Shown here: positions 1 to 8,473 of the stretch, one piece after another | Layout: every line of letters begins with the position of its first letter | Numbering within the stretch: position 1 is the first letter of the stretch | From: Actinomycetota bacterium | GTDB lineage: Bacteria > Actinomycetota > Geothermincolia > Fen-727 > Anoxymicrobiaceae | DNA length: 64,000 nt | NCBI GenBank assembly: GCA_018831265.1 | Contig: JAHJCO010000026.1 | Location: 62,001 to 126,000, forward strand | Reading direction: 5' to 3' | Notes under the pieces: model-generated | The model's database searches: none | The model's input: the letters and a program-made list of their open reading frames with translations, nothing else | What the model was told of the DNA's origin: nothing | Program-made: the position numbers and the translations under genes

Positions 1-2
1 GC

Positions 3-1010
3 AGGCGAAGTCCCTACTGGCACATACGGACGGCGCTGCTCATATTCCTCGGCATAATCATGATCGGCACCATCGGGTACATGATCATCGAGAGGATCGG
101 TTTCTGGGATTCTCTCTACATGACGGTCATCACCGTCTCAACGGTGGGTTACCGCGAGGTAGTTCTCCCGTCCCGGGCGGGAGAGATCTTTACCATGTTG
201 CTCATCATCAGCGGGCTCGCCACGGTGGTCTATGTAACGACCAGCGTGGTGGAACTGCTCCTGGAGGGCAGGATCTTGGAGATGATGGGGAGGCGAAGGA
301 TATTGCGTGAGCTCCAGGACATCAGCGGGCACTGCATAATCTGCGGCTACGGCCGGGTCGGCAAGCAGATAGCGACCGAGTGCCAGGCGCGAGGGACCTC
401 TGTGGTCATCATCGAGAAGGAGAAGGCCGAGGCGGAGAAGAGCATCAACGACGGCTTCATCACCGTGACGGGTGACGCGGCGGAGGAGACCGTGCTCATG
501 AAGGCCGGCCTGGAGAGGGCCAGCGGCCTGGTCACGGCGGTCTCCAGCGACGCGGACAACCTGTTTGTGACGATGACCGCGAGGATGATCCGGCCCGACG
601 TGTTCATAGTGGGCCGGTGCAACTCCGAGGACACCGAGTCAAAGCTGTACCGCGCCGGCGCCGACCGGGCGATCTCACCCCACAACGTCGGCGGCAGGAG
701 GATGGCGGCGCTGGTGCTCAAACCGCTGGTGTGCGATTTCCTCGACGTAGTGACCCACGGAGAACTGGTCGAGCTGACTCTCGAGGACATCCATGTGGAG
801 CCCGGCTCGGCGGTCGTCGGACGCTCCATCAGGGACGTCCTGGTAGACGAGCTCAGAAGCGTCGGGATACTCGGCATGAAGAGGCCGAAGCGTGATTTCG
901 TGATCAATCCCAGGGGTGACACCGTGCTTGACTCCGGCGACATCCTGATAGTACAGGGCTCCGCCGAGCAGATCAGCGCCCTGAAGAACGTCACCCGCGC
1001 CAAGCGATAA
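3..1010 (+). CDS. Potassium channel protein with TrkA-N/TrkA-C domains (5' partial)
   Basis: This is a two-TM potassium channel fused to a cytoplasmic RCK/TrkA regulator; the reading frame is open to the window edge, so the true start lies upstream. The visible protein begins inside TM1, then has a pore helix with the filter STVGYREV (around residues 27-34 counted from the ATG at 60), and TM2 around residues 45-65. A Rossmann TrkA-N domain follows with the nucleotide-binding loop CGYGRVGKQ (about 95-103), then a TrkA-C domain in the last 80 residues. The filter has Arg where the classical filter has the second Gly of GYG, a variant I believe occurs in related bacterial channels. The gene stands alone before an AT-rich intergenic region. 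Confidence 0.85.
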   Translation, partial: RRSPYWHIRTALLIFLGIIMIGTIGYMIIERIGFWDSLYMTVITVSTVGYREVVLPSRAGEIFTMLLIISGLATVVYVTTSVVELLLEGRILEMMGRRRILRELQDISGHCIICGYGRVGKQIATECQARGTSVVIIEKEKAEAEKSINDGFITVTGDAAEETVLMKAGLERASGLVTAVSSDADNLFVTMTARMIRPDVFIVGRCNSEDTESKLYRAGADRAISPHNVGGRRMAALVLKPLVCDFLDVVTHGELVELTLEDIHVEPGSAVVGRSIRDVLVDELRSVGILGMKRPKRDFVINPRGDTVLDSGDILIVQGSAEQISALKNVTRAKR

Positions 1011-1083
1011 CCACAAATGCCCCATTAACTAACAGTACCATCATTAACAACATAACTCCCTAAAATAACTCTACCATCAATAG

Positions 1084-1112
1084 TTGAATTATCTAGACAA
1101 TAGTGCTAAATT
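1084..1112 (+). promoter_or_regulatory. Candidate promoter for the RlpA-like gene
   Basis: TTGAAT (1084-1089) and TAAATT (1107-1112) are separated by exactly 17 bases in an AT-rich intergenic region. The GTG start at 1178 lies about 60 bases downstream of the expected start of transcription. Sigma-70-like; inferred from spacing only. Confidence 0.4.
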
Positions 1113-1177
1113 GTAAACGATGTTCAGGTATAGACAAGGGCACGGAGTCTAGACTTCCCGTAGCAGTCGAGGTTTAG

Positions 1178-2176
1178 GTGAGGAGGGCAGTGAGAGGCGA
1201 GCGGCCGGGAATCGCGACAAGGGCACTCACCGTGGCGTTCGTTACGGCCGGTCTCCTGCTCGTGCCCGCGTGCGCGGCCGCGCAGACCACCGACGATATC
1301 AACGCGCAGTACGATACCGCACGGCGCCTGGAGGGGGAGATAGCGCAGCTCGAGTCACGGCTGGCCGTGGTCCAGGCGGACTGGGTGGCCATCGCCCAGA
1401 GGCTCCAGGAGATCGAGAAAAGGATCGTGACCTGCTACATGGAGATCGATGCGGCGGAGATAGAGCTTGAGAGCAGCAAGCGCCGCCTGAACGCCAACCT
1501 CCGGACGCTGTACCAGGAGGGCAGGAGCCAGACGCTGATCGATCTGTTCGGAAGCGAGGACATCTCCGATTTCCTCGTCCGGTGCGACAACCTGCTCGAC
1601 TCGACCCGCGGCCAGGAGGAGTTCATCAAGGAGATCTCCGCCAGGAGGAAGAGGCTGCTCGACTGGCAGGACAAGCTGATCGAGTACAAGAAGGAGGCCG
1701 GCCGCCTGGCCAGGGCCACCGGAGCCGCCGAGCTGCAGGCGCTGCTCGAGGCCAAGCGACGCGAGCTCGCCGACCTGAACGCCTCGCTGGTGTCGTTGTC
1801 GATCCCCATAACCCGCGCCCCGACCCCCAACACCTTCAGCCCCGGCCGCGTCTACTCCAAGCCCGACGAGGACGCGTTCGTTCGCACGGGGCAGATAATG
1901 TCGGGGTACGCGAGCTGGTACGGAAACGAGTTCAACGGCAAGCCGACGGCCAGCGGCGAGGTGTTCGATCAGTACGCGTTCACCTGCGCGCACAAGACGC
2001 TGCCGTTCGGCACCTGGCTGCGCGTCTCCTTCAGGGGCCGGAGCGTGGTGGTGAAGGTCAACGACCGGGGCCCGTTCGTCAAGGACAGGGTCCTCGATCT
2101 CTCCCGCGGAGCGGCGGACGCCATCGGGCTGACCGGCGTGCAGTGGATCGACTGTGAGATAATCGTCCCCAGGTAG
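1178..2176 (+). CDS. Secreted coiled-coil protein with C-terminal RlpA-like double-psi beta-barrel
   Basis: The 332-residue protein has an N-terminal signal segment (about residues 14-34, ending VPACAAAQ), a long charged coiled coil (about 40-200) like those in cell-wall hydrolase regulators, and a C-terminal RlpA/3D-type double-psi beta-barrel (about 240-330) with SGYASWYG, TASGE, LPFGTWLRV and VNDRGPFV. RlpA domains bind or cleave peptidoglycan glycan strands, so a role in the cell envelope is likely; the fold is seen, the activity is inferred. The start is GTG with a GAGG a few bases upstream. The cysteine in VPAC could be a lipid anchor, but Pro at that place fits a lipobox poorly. Confidence 0.8.
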   Translation: MRRAVRGERPGIATRALTVAFVTAGLLLVPACAAAQTTDDINAQYDTARRLEGEIAQLESRLAVVQADWVAIAQRLQEIEKRIVTCYMEIDAAEIELESSKRRLNANLRTLYQEGRSQTLIDLFGSEDISDFLVRCDNLLDSTRGQEEFIKEISARRKRLLDWQDKLIEYKKEAGRLARATGAAELQALLEAKRRELADLNASLVSLSIPITRAPTPNTFSPGRVYSKPDEDAFVRTGQIMSGYASWYGNEFNGKPTASGEVFDQYAFTCAHKTLPFGTWLRVSFRGRSVVVKVNDRGPFVKDRVLDLSRGAADAIGLTGVQWIDCEIIVPR

Positions 2177-2227
2177 ACCGCGCCGCCCATTCGACGTAAC
2201 AATGCGCTTCGAGACGAGGTACGCCTG

Positions 2228-2914
2228 TTGATAGAGGTTGTTCCCTCGATAAGGATGCTGCCCAGGACCTGGGGGTGCAACGTCTACCTCTCCGCGAGCG
2301 GACGCGGCGCGCTCGTCGACGGCGGCTTCCCGCTGGACACGCGCAGGGTGACCAGGGCGGTCTCTCGCATGCCGTCCCCACCCGGGGTGCTGGTCGCCAC
2401 CCACTGCCACCTGGACCACATGGGCACCCTCGCGGAGCTGAAGGAGCGATTCGGCTCGGTGGTGGCCGCGCACGGGGAGGACGCACCCGTGATGGAGGGG
2501 AGCCGTCCGTATCCGATGTTCAAGCTGGACCCGCTGAGGGCGGCCTACTACAAGGTCCTGTCTCCGCTGTACCGCTACCGGTACGTGGTTGTGGACCGAG
2601 TGCTGGAGGAAGGTGACATCGTGGAGGGCCTGAGGGTGATTCACGTTCCCGGGCACACCGAGGGCAGCATAGTCCTCTACGACGCGGTCGCCGGTGCGCT
2701 CTACTCCGGGGACTGCATCAGGAACGAGAACGGCATACTGGACGGCCCTCCGCCGCAGTTCACCCCGGACATGGACCTCGCCTTCGATTGCATCACCGAG
2801 AAGATACTCCCGCTCGACTTCGAGGTTCTGCTGCCGGGGCACGGGGAGCCGCTGGTGGGTGGCGCCCGCGACGCCGTCGAGGGCATGGTGGCCCGGGCGG
2901 GACGGAAGGGGTAG
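2228..2914 (+). CDS. Metallo-beta-lactamase-fold hydrolase
   Basis: A 228-residue glyoxalase-II-like metallohydrolase. Metal ligands are visible in order: the HCHLDH motif (about residue 59), HVPGHTEGS (about 139), the bridging Asp in YSGDC (about 159) and the terminal PGHGEP (about 205). These are the standard ligands of a dinuclear zinc site; the substrate cannot be read from sequence. It starts at TTG after a GAGG box and stops five bases before the next gene, so the two are probably co-transcribed. Confidence 0.85.
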   Translation: MIEVVPSIRMLPRTWGCNVYLSASGRGALVDGGFPLDTRRVTRAVSRMPSPPGVLVATHCHLDHMGTLAELKERFGSVVAAHGEDAPVMEGSRPYPMFKLDPLRAAYYKVLSPLYRYRYVVVDRVLEEGDIVEGLRVIHVPGHTEGSIVLYDAVAGALYSGDCIRNENGILDGPPPQFTPDMDLAFDCITEKILPLDFEVLLPGHGEPLVGGARDAVEGMVARAGRKG

Positions 2915-2919
2915 CGGGG

Positions 2920-4263
2920 ATGAAGGAGAGCTGGGACCTCATAGTGGCCGGAGCCGGGCCGGCCGGATGCGCGCTGGCCGGAAAGGTCGCGCGCAGGGGG
3001 GCCAAGGTCCTGCTGCTGGAGAAGGAGCAGGAGCCCGGGCTCGGCCGGGACTGGGTGGTGGACGTGGCACGCGGGACGTTCGAGGATGCGGAGGTTCCCG
3101 AGCCTTCCCCCGCGGCGCGCTGGAACGAGCCGGCCTCGACGGTCCTGGTATCCTCCGACACCGCACACGTCATCGAGCTGCCGCCCTCGCCCCTGCTTCC
3201 GGTGAGGAACGGTCTCTATGTCGGGGAGCTGGCCGACTGGGCCGTCGCCGGAGGTGCGCGGCTCCGCGCGGGATGCACAGCGAAGGGGGCCGTGGTCGAA
3301 CGGGACGCGGTTCGAGGCGTTACCTTCAGCGGTCGGGACGGCAAGGAGTACACCGCGGAGGGCCCGCTCGTCGCCGACTGCACCGGGATGCCCGGGGTCC
3401 TGCGACGTTCGACTCCCGGAGCCTGGGGCATGGCCGCGCCGGTGGGGGAGACAGAGACGGTTCTGGCAAGGCGGGAGGTATGGAAGATCGACCGCAAGGC
3501 CGCCCGAAAGGAGGTCGAGGCGGGCCGCGCCTCGGACGGCCGCCGGGTGGACCGGGCAGGCGCGTACGGCGTCTACTCGATCCAGACCTGTTACCTGGAC
3601 ATCAAAGGAGGGTTCGTGGATGTGCTCGTCGGGGTGAAGCCCGGATCGGGGCGCAAGGGCGCCGACGGGCTCTTCGAGGAGTACATGGCCGGACTGCCGT
3701 ACGCCACCGAGAAGATCTTCGGCGACGGTGGGCCGATACCCATACGAAGGTTGCTGAGCAGCCCGGTCTGCGACGGGATGCTGGTCCTGGGCGACAGCGC
3801 ATGCCAGGTGGTCCCGGCGCACGGCTCCGGGACGGCCTCCGCGCTGCTGGCCGCCGACCTCGCGGCGGGGACGGTACTCGAGGCACTGAGGCGCGATGAG
3901 TACGGCCGGGCGGTGTTGTGGGAGTACGCGCACGCCTTCATGAGCGGCAGGGGCGCGGTGCTGGCGTACTACGACGTGCTCCGGCTCCACACGGACAACA
4001 TCACTGTGCGCGATCTCGATCGCCTGATAGAGAAGGGCGTGCTGGACGCGGACCTGGTATACAGCGGGCTGCTGCCCGAACCGCCGGCCCTGAGACCGTC
4101 GAGGCTCGCGCGGCAGGCATACCGGGGCCTCGCCTCACCGCTGCAGCTGATCGGCTTCTCGCTGGCCGGGTTGAAAGCCGAGCGGACCAGGAGGCACTAC
4201 CGCCGCTACCCCGAGAGCTGGAGCCCCGAAAGCTTCGCCTCCTGGGAACAACGCATCCCCTGA
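2920..4263 (+). CDS. FAD-dependent oxidoreductase, geranylgeranyl-reductase family
   Basis: The 447-residue flavoprotein opens with a Rossmann fingerprint (VAGAGPAGCALAGKVAR, about residues 9-25) and an acidic strand end (LLLEKE). A second FAD-binding segment, VLGDSACQVVPAHGSG, lies around 290-305. This layout is that of the geranylgeranyl reductase/FixC group, which reduce isoprenoid double bonds or feed electrons to quinones. I chose ATG 2920 because homology starts there although the frame is open further upstream. It follows the metallo-hydrolase by five bases, suggesting an operon. Its TGA stop touches a hairpin repeat. The exact substrate is unknown. Confidence 0.75.
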   Translation: MKESWDLIVAGAGPAGCALAGKVARRGAKVLLLEKEQEPGLGRDWVVDVARGTFEDAEVPEPSPAARWNEPASTVLVSSDTAHVIELPPSPLLPVRNGLYVGELADWAVAGGARLRAGCTAKGAVVERDAVRGVTFSGRDGKEYTAEGPLVADCTGMPGVLRRSTPGAWGMAAPVGETETVLARREVWKIDRKAARKEVEAGRASDGRRVDRAGAYGVYSIQTCYLDIKGGFVDVLVGVKPGSGRKGADGLFEEYMAGLPYATEKIFGDGGPIPIRRLLSSPVCDGMLVLGDSACQVVPAHGSGTASALLAADLAAGTVLEALRRDEYGRAVLWEYAHAFMSGRGAVLAYYDVLRLHTDNITVRDLDRLIEKGVLDADLVYSGLLPEPPALRPSRLARQAYRGLASPLQLIGFSLAGLKAERTRRHYRRYPESWSPESFASWEQRIP

Positions 4264-4377
4264 CTAATAGTGGTGCCAGGCACATTAGCACTTATGTATT
4301 AGCCCTGTTGTCCCCTTTGCAGGAAATCATCACCGATAACTAATACCTGGGCGCTAATGTGCCTGGCACTGTATTAG
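4264..4377. repeat. Hairpin repeat R1 between convergent genes
   Basis: A 114-base element with two imperfect inverted arms of about 38 bases. Each arm begins CTAATA and carries TGCCAGGCACATTAGC. The left edge abuts the TGA of the flavoprotein gene, and the right edge contains the TAA stop of the leftward zinc-ribbon gene. It may act as a bidirectional terminator and belongs to a family of similar repeats in this window. Confidence 0.75.
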
Positions 4378-5045
4378 CGGCGGGCGGCGATGCCGAGGAT
4401 CGCTCCCACCACGGCGATCGCGCAGCCGATTATACCCATATACAGGCCCACGCCGACCGTGCCGAAACTTAGATCGCGCGCGACGTTTATGAAGTGGTAG
4501 ATGAAGACCGCGGCGGCTACACAGGTGAACACCAGCGAGGCGATGTACATGCCGCGCGGGGCCCGGATCAGGCTGAGCGAGAACAGGGTCAGCGCGATGA
4601 TGGCCATAATGATCGTTATCTTTCCGTCGCCGTGGAGGCCACCGACCCGGATTCCGAGGCCGCCAACCCTTACCCAGGGCATGAAGGAGCCGAAGATGGC
4701 GATCACTGAGCCTGCTATTCCGATGAGCGCGGCGAAGCGTGCGGCGGGACCGACTGGCTCCTTCCTGGCCGCCGGGGCCTGCATGCCGGGCGCCATGTAC
4801 GGCGGGACGGGCTGCTGGAATGGCGGCGGTGGCATACCGGGAGGGGGAGGCATCCCCGGAGGCGGGGGGAAGGCCTGCGGTGGCATCTGAGCGGTTGGCG
4901 AAGGCGGTGCCGCCGGCGGAGGGGGCGGCGGTGCCTGGTGCGTCCCGGGCTCGAGAGCCCCGGCCACCGGCAGGCCGCAGTGGCGGCAGAAACGAGAGTC
5001 TCCGACGTCCTGCCCGCAGTTGCTACAGAAAGCCAATCCGATCAC
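4374..5045 (-). CDS. Zinc-ribbon, proline-rich membrane protein
   Basis: A 223-residue protein with an N-terminal zinc ribbon (CSNCGQ...CRHCG, residues 8-24), a proline/methionine-rich linker (about 38-92) containing PPPPGM repeats, and about four membrane helices (about 102-222). The first helix pair is separated by MPWVRVGG...GDGKITI, a pattern also present in the neighbouring protein at 5074-5595. Function unknown. The linker resembles cytoplasmic tethers in actinobacterial membrane proteins. Its stop codon lies inside hairpin repeat R1. Confidence 0.7.
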   Translation of the reverse strand: MIGLAFCSNCGQDVGDSRFCRHCGLPVAGALEPGTHQAPPPPPPAAPPSPTAQMPPQAFPPPPGMPPPPGMPPPPFQQPVPPYMAPGMQAPAARKEPVGPAARFAALIGIAGSVIAIFGSFMPWVRVGGLGIRVGGLHGDGKITIIMAIIALTLFSLSLIRAPRGMYIASLVFTCVAAAVFIYHFINVARDLSFGTVGVGLYMGIIGCAIAVVGAILGIAARR

Positions 5046-5073
5046 CTCGCGATCTCATCGTTACATCAATGGG

Positions 5074-5595
5074 TCAGGCCGGTACGGGCCTGGGTGCGAC
5101 GTCCCTCTCGGAGGTCATCAGGTAGCCCCCCAGGCTGCAGAGCACCCCGGCGACGCCGCCTCCGAGCACCATGTAGACGCCGTGACCAGGTCCGGTGAGG
5201 CCGGGCCTGGTCACCAGGGTCACTACCTCGAATATCGAAACCGCCAGAAGCAGTGCCGCTGAAGCAAGGGCCACGGCGTAGAACCACCGGTTCAGCAGGA
5301 CCGCTCCGACCAGCAGTCCGAGGGCCATCAAGACCCCGAGCGCCAGGGTGATCTTCCCGTCGCCCGCGACCAGGTTGTCGTAGTGCCAGCCCGACTGGTT
5401 GAAGAGCCCCAGTGCCGAGTCCGAGCGCCATCGAAGCGCGCTGCCGGACACGGCCAGCGTGGCCCCGAAGGTCAGACCGAGCAGGCTGATCACCGCGGTG
5501 CCGATGCGCAACCTCCGGGAGCCGTCGCCCTCCCCGCCGGTCCGAGTACCGGTTTTCTCGTCCGCGTCCGTCAAACGCCCTCCCGATTGCTCCAT
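5074..5595 (-). CDS. Small four-helix membrane protein
   Basis: A 173-residue protein with a charged N-terminus and about four membrane segments (about residues 30-155). The extracellular loop contains RWRS...GWHYDNLVAGDGKIT, which parallels the GDGKIT loop of the protein at 4374-5045, so the two are probably diverged paralogues in tandem on the same strand. The frame is open for 60 further codons upstream, but the internal ATG at 5595 is preferred because upstream residues look non-genic. No functional assignment. Confidence 0.6.
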   Translation of the reverse strand: MEQSGGRLTDADEKTGTRTGGEGDGSRRLRIGTAVISLLGLTFGATLAVSGSALRWRSDSALGLFNQSGWHYDNLVAGDGKITLALGVLMALGLLVGAVLLNRWFYAVALASAALLLAVSIFEVVTLVTRPGLTGPGHGVYMVLGGGVAGVLCSLGGYLMTSERDVAPRPVPA

Positions 5596-5846
5596 TCCAT
5601 GACACTGAGCCTCATAAGAGTCTAACCCGGCCGGCCGTGAGTCCGCCACCCGAATGGGCCGGCGGGTTCCCACGTATGACACGAGTGACGGTGAGAGCGC
5701 GGTCCTTGCGGGCTTCAGGCGTTCCCGTCGGGAGTCATGAGTTTTGAGGCGGGCCTCTCTGCGGGGGAGCGGCATAGTATACTCTTTCCTGCCGGGCCCC
5801 GGCTCGATCGTCGCAGTTCGGAAAGCTTCGAGGAAAGGCGGTACCG

Positions 5847-7454
5847 ATGTCCTACCTGACCAAGTTAAAGCTCATAGCGGACCCGGGCCTGTCCATGTCC
5901 AACTTCTGGGACAAGGCGGCGGCGGTCTACGGGAGCGGAAAGGTGGCCTACCTCGAGGAGCCCCTCGACTACGCGGTCATGCCACGGGACCAGCTCTGCT
6001 TTCCCGAGGTGCTCTTGCTGGTGAACCGGATGGGCAACGCGCTGACGAAGGCGGGGGTCTGCAGTGGTGACAGGGTGGTCATCGCCATGGGCAACCGCAT
6101 CGAGCTGATACTGCTCTGCTACGCCTGCTTCAAGATCGGGGCCATCGCGGTGCCTCTCAACTACATGCTCAAGGACACGGAGATAAGCTACATCGCGGGC
6201 AACTGCCGGGCACGCTGCCTGGTGACCGACCGGGACGTCTTCGATCCCAATATAAAGACCCGCGATGCGGTGCCGGGCGTCCAGATCTGGATCATGGCCG
6301 GGCCTCGCACGGACAACCTGGAGGGGTTCCTGTCCCTCGACGAACTGCTCGAGGAAGCGAGCGACAGGCTCGACCCCGCGAGGCTCCACCGGGACGCCAC
6401 CTGCGCGATCTTCTACACCTCGGGCACCACCGGTTACCCCAAGGGCGCCATGATGACGTCCAAGAACCTGCTGACCACCCAGCGGATCACCGCGGCGGTG
6501 CTGCCCGTGACATCCGCCGACCTGGGCATCTCCGGGCTGCCGGGAGCGCACCTGATGGGGTTCTGCGTGGCCCTGCTCTCCTTCATGATGGGGGCCCCCG
6601 GGTACTTCATGAAGTACTTTCACCCCCAGCGTACCCTGGAGAAGATCCAGGAGTTGAAGGCGACGATCTTCGTGGGCGTCCCGGCGATGTACTCCATGAT
6701 GATCGCCGCGGACTCCGACGACTACGACCTCTCGTCAATCAGGCTCTGGGCGAGCGGCGCGGACGCCATGCCTGTGGAGCAGATCAACAGGTTCATGGGT
6801 TACGGCGGGATGTTCTTCGAGGGCTACGGCCAGGTCGAGACGAGCCCCATCACCGCGCTGAAGCTCAGCTTCGGGCGGATGCGCTTCGAGCACGGCTGCG
6901 TGGGGATCCCGGTGTTCCCGGTCCGCACCCGGATCTGGGACGAGGAGTGCAGGCCGGTGCCGAAGGGAGAGGCCGGCGAGCTGGTGGTGAGGGGACCCAA
7001 CATCACCAAGGGCTACTGGGACGACTCCGAGAGGAACGAGGAGGCGTTCGCGGGCGGCTGGTTCCACACCGGCGACATGGCCCGCAGGGGCTCCTACGGG
7101 CTGCTATACTTCGTGGACAGGAAGAAGGACGTGGTGAAGGCCGGAGGGTACTCCGTGTTCTCCAAGGAGGTCGAGGAGGAGATCAGGGCGCACCCCAAGG
7201 TCGACGAGGCCGCCGTGGTGGGACTCCCGCACCCCACCAAGGTAGAGGTGGTCGCCGCTGTGGTGACGCCTCTGCCGGGGGAGGAGCTCAACGTAGAGGA
7301 GCTGGGCTCCTGGGTCAGGGAGCACATAGCGGCCTACAAGGCGCCGCGCTACATCGAGGTGCGCGACCAGATGCCGTACGGGATGACCCTGAAGGTACTG
7401 AAGAGGGTCCTGCGCGACGAGCTGACGGCCACGGTCGATGTCGCATCGCTATGA
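5847..7454 (+). CDS. AMP-dependent acyl-CoA synthetase/ligase
   Basis: A 535-residue ANL-superfamily adenylating enzyme that activates a carboxylic acid as acyl-AMP and transfers it to CoA. Visible motifs are the phosphate loop YTSGTTGYPKGAMM (about residues 191-204), GYGQVETSP (about 330), the hinge region GWFHTGDMAR followed by DRKKDVVKAGGYSV (about 412-440), and the C-terminal lysine segment TLKVLKRVLR. The Shine-Dalgarno AGGAAAGG precedes the ATG. Length fits fatty-acid/CoA ligases. The chain-length preference cannot be read. The RAM-domain gene follows by 13 bases and may be co-transcribed. Confidence 0.88.
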   Translation: MSYLTKLKLIADPGLSMSNFWDKAAAVYGSGKVAYLEEPLDYAVMPRDQLCFPEVLLLVNRMGNALTKAGVCSGDRVVIAMGNRIELILLCYACFKIGAIAVPLNYMLKDTEISYIAGNCRARCLVTDRDVFDPNIKTRDAVPGVQIWIMAGPRTDNLEGFLSLDELLEEASDRLDPARLHRDATCAIFYTSGTTGYPKGAMMTSKNLLTTQRITAAVLPVTSADLGISGLPGAHLMGFCVALLSFMMGAPGYFMKYFHPQRTLEKIQELKATIFVGVPAMYSMMIAADSDDYDLSSIRLWASGADAMPVEQINRFMGYGGMFFEGYGQVETSPITALKLSFGRMRFEHGCVGIPVFPVRTRIWDEECRPVPKGEAGELVVRGPNITKGYWDDSERNEEAFAGGWFHTGDMARRGSYGLLYFVDRKKDVVKAGGYSVFSKEVEEEIRAHPKVDEAAVVGLPHPTKVEVVAAVVTPLPGEELNVEELGSWVREHIAAYKAPRYIEVRDQMPYGMTLKVLKRVLRDELTATVDVASL

Positions 7455-7467
7455 CAGGGGAGGGGTA

Positions 7468-8022
7468 GTGCAGAAGAAGAAGGCGTACGTTTTCATCAAG
7501 GTGGCCGCGGGCAGGCTGGACCCCATCATGAGGACGCTGTCCTCGATGCCGCAGGTGCTGAGCGCCGAGGGCGTCTCCGGCCACGTCGACGTGGTGGCGG
7601 TCATCGCCGGCCCCGACCTGGAGACCCTGCAGACCACCATACTCTCCACAGTGCGCGGCATCGAGGGCATAGAGTCCACGGAGACCTGGATAGTAATGGT
7701 GCCGCAGCCCGACACCTGGACCCGCGAGGAGCTGGACATGTTCGTCGACGGGCTCGACGTCAGTGAGAGGGCGGTCCTGGAGGTCCTGCTGGAGCGCAGG
7801 CGTGGGATGATGGTCCAGGAGCTCATCGACGCCATCGCCGGCAAGGTGGGGGATGACAACTTCGATGTCCACGGCCTGACCGTCGCCCTGACCAACATGG
7901 GCCGGAAGGCCGACATCGAGTACCGCCGGGAGAGCATCATCGAGTTCGACCAGGACATGGGCTACTTCCTCAACGAGTCGTACCTCGATGTTCTCGAGGA
8001 AAGCCTGGGCAGGGGGAGCTGA
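7468..8022 (+). CDS. Stand-alone Lrp/AsnC ligand-binding (RAM) domain protein with extra C-terminal region
   Basis: A 184-residue protein. Residues 1-80 match the RAM/AsnC_trans_reg ligand-binding fold (YVFIKVAAGRLDPIM, then GHVDVVAVIAG). The usual N-terminal DNA-binding HTH is absent. The C-terminal 100 residues look helical, with a winged-helix-like segment (SERAVLEVLLERRRGMMVQE). The GTG at 7468 follows GGGAGGGG and is preferred over an ATG 30 bases upstream that overlaps the synthetase gene. It probably senses a small molecule, perhaps tied to the synthetase product; this is inference. Confidence 0.65.
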   Translation: MQKKKAYVFIKVAAGRLDPIMRTLSSMPQVLSAEGVSGHVDVVAVIAGPDLETLQTTILSTVRGIEGIESTETWIVMVPQPDTWTREELDMFVDGLDVSERAVLEVLLERRRGMMVQELIDAIAGKVGDDNFDVHGLTVALTNMGRKADIEYRRESIIEFDQDMGYFLNESYLDVLEESLGRGS

Positions 8023-8473
8023 CGCCCGTCTCCCTCCGATATGCCTCTCCTCCATCCCATTCGCACGTCCCGGTGGGGGAGAAGGCGCCGGGTTCTCATG
8101 AAGACCGACGGATCGAACTCTCTTCCTAGAAACTTACCTGACGGACAGGACGATGCGCGAACAAATGATGCCAGTCTGGTTGCGTGGGAGTGGAGGGGGG
8201 ATAGAAAAAAAAAGAAGCAGGGGAGTAAAGGTTTTTGGAGGATGGCTTCAGGTTTACATAATATATATTATGGGACATCAGAATAGGGGTACCTCAAGGG
8301 CAAGTAAGGCAACAAAACGGGCGCTGGGGGCGTCTATCTTTCAAAGACATGCGTTCGAGGCCTGTGAGAATCAGGATGAAAGAAGCGTGATCCGCTCGTT
8401 TCGGGGCTGATCGGGCGGAGAATGTCGGCTTATCATTGCCCCAGGGGCTTACTTTGCATATCCTTTCTGCAGG
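8023..8473. other. 451-base intergenic region without a recognised gene
   Basis: This stretch becomes AT-rich toward 8200-8290, with an A-run at 8203-8210 and an ATATATATTAT segment near 8260. Only short unsupported frames occur. No RNA gene or clear promoter was recognised. The composition differs from the flanking genes, so it may hold regulatory DNA or a decayed insertion. Confidence 0.4.

Noticed and set aside
8041..8410. Short rightward reading frames in the 8 kb intergenic region
   Set aside because: No ribosome-binding sites, low-complexity translation, overlapping frames.
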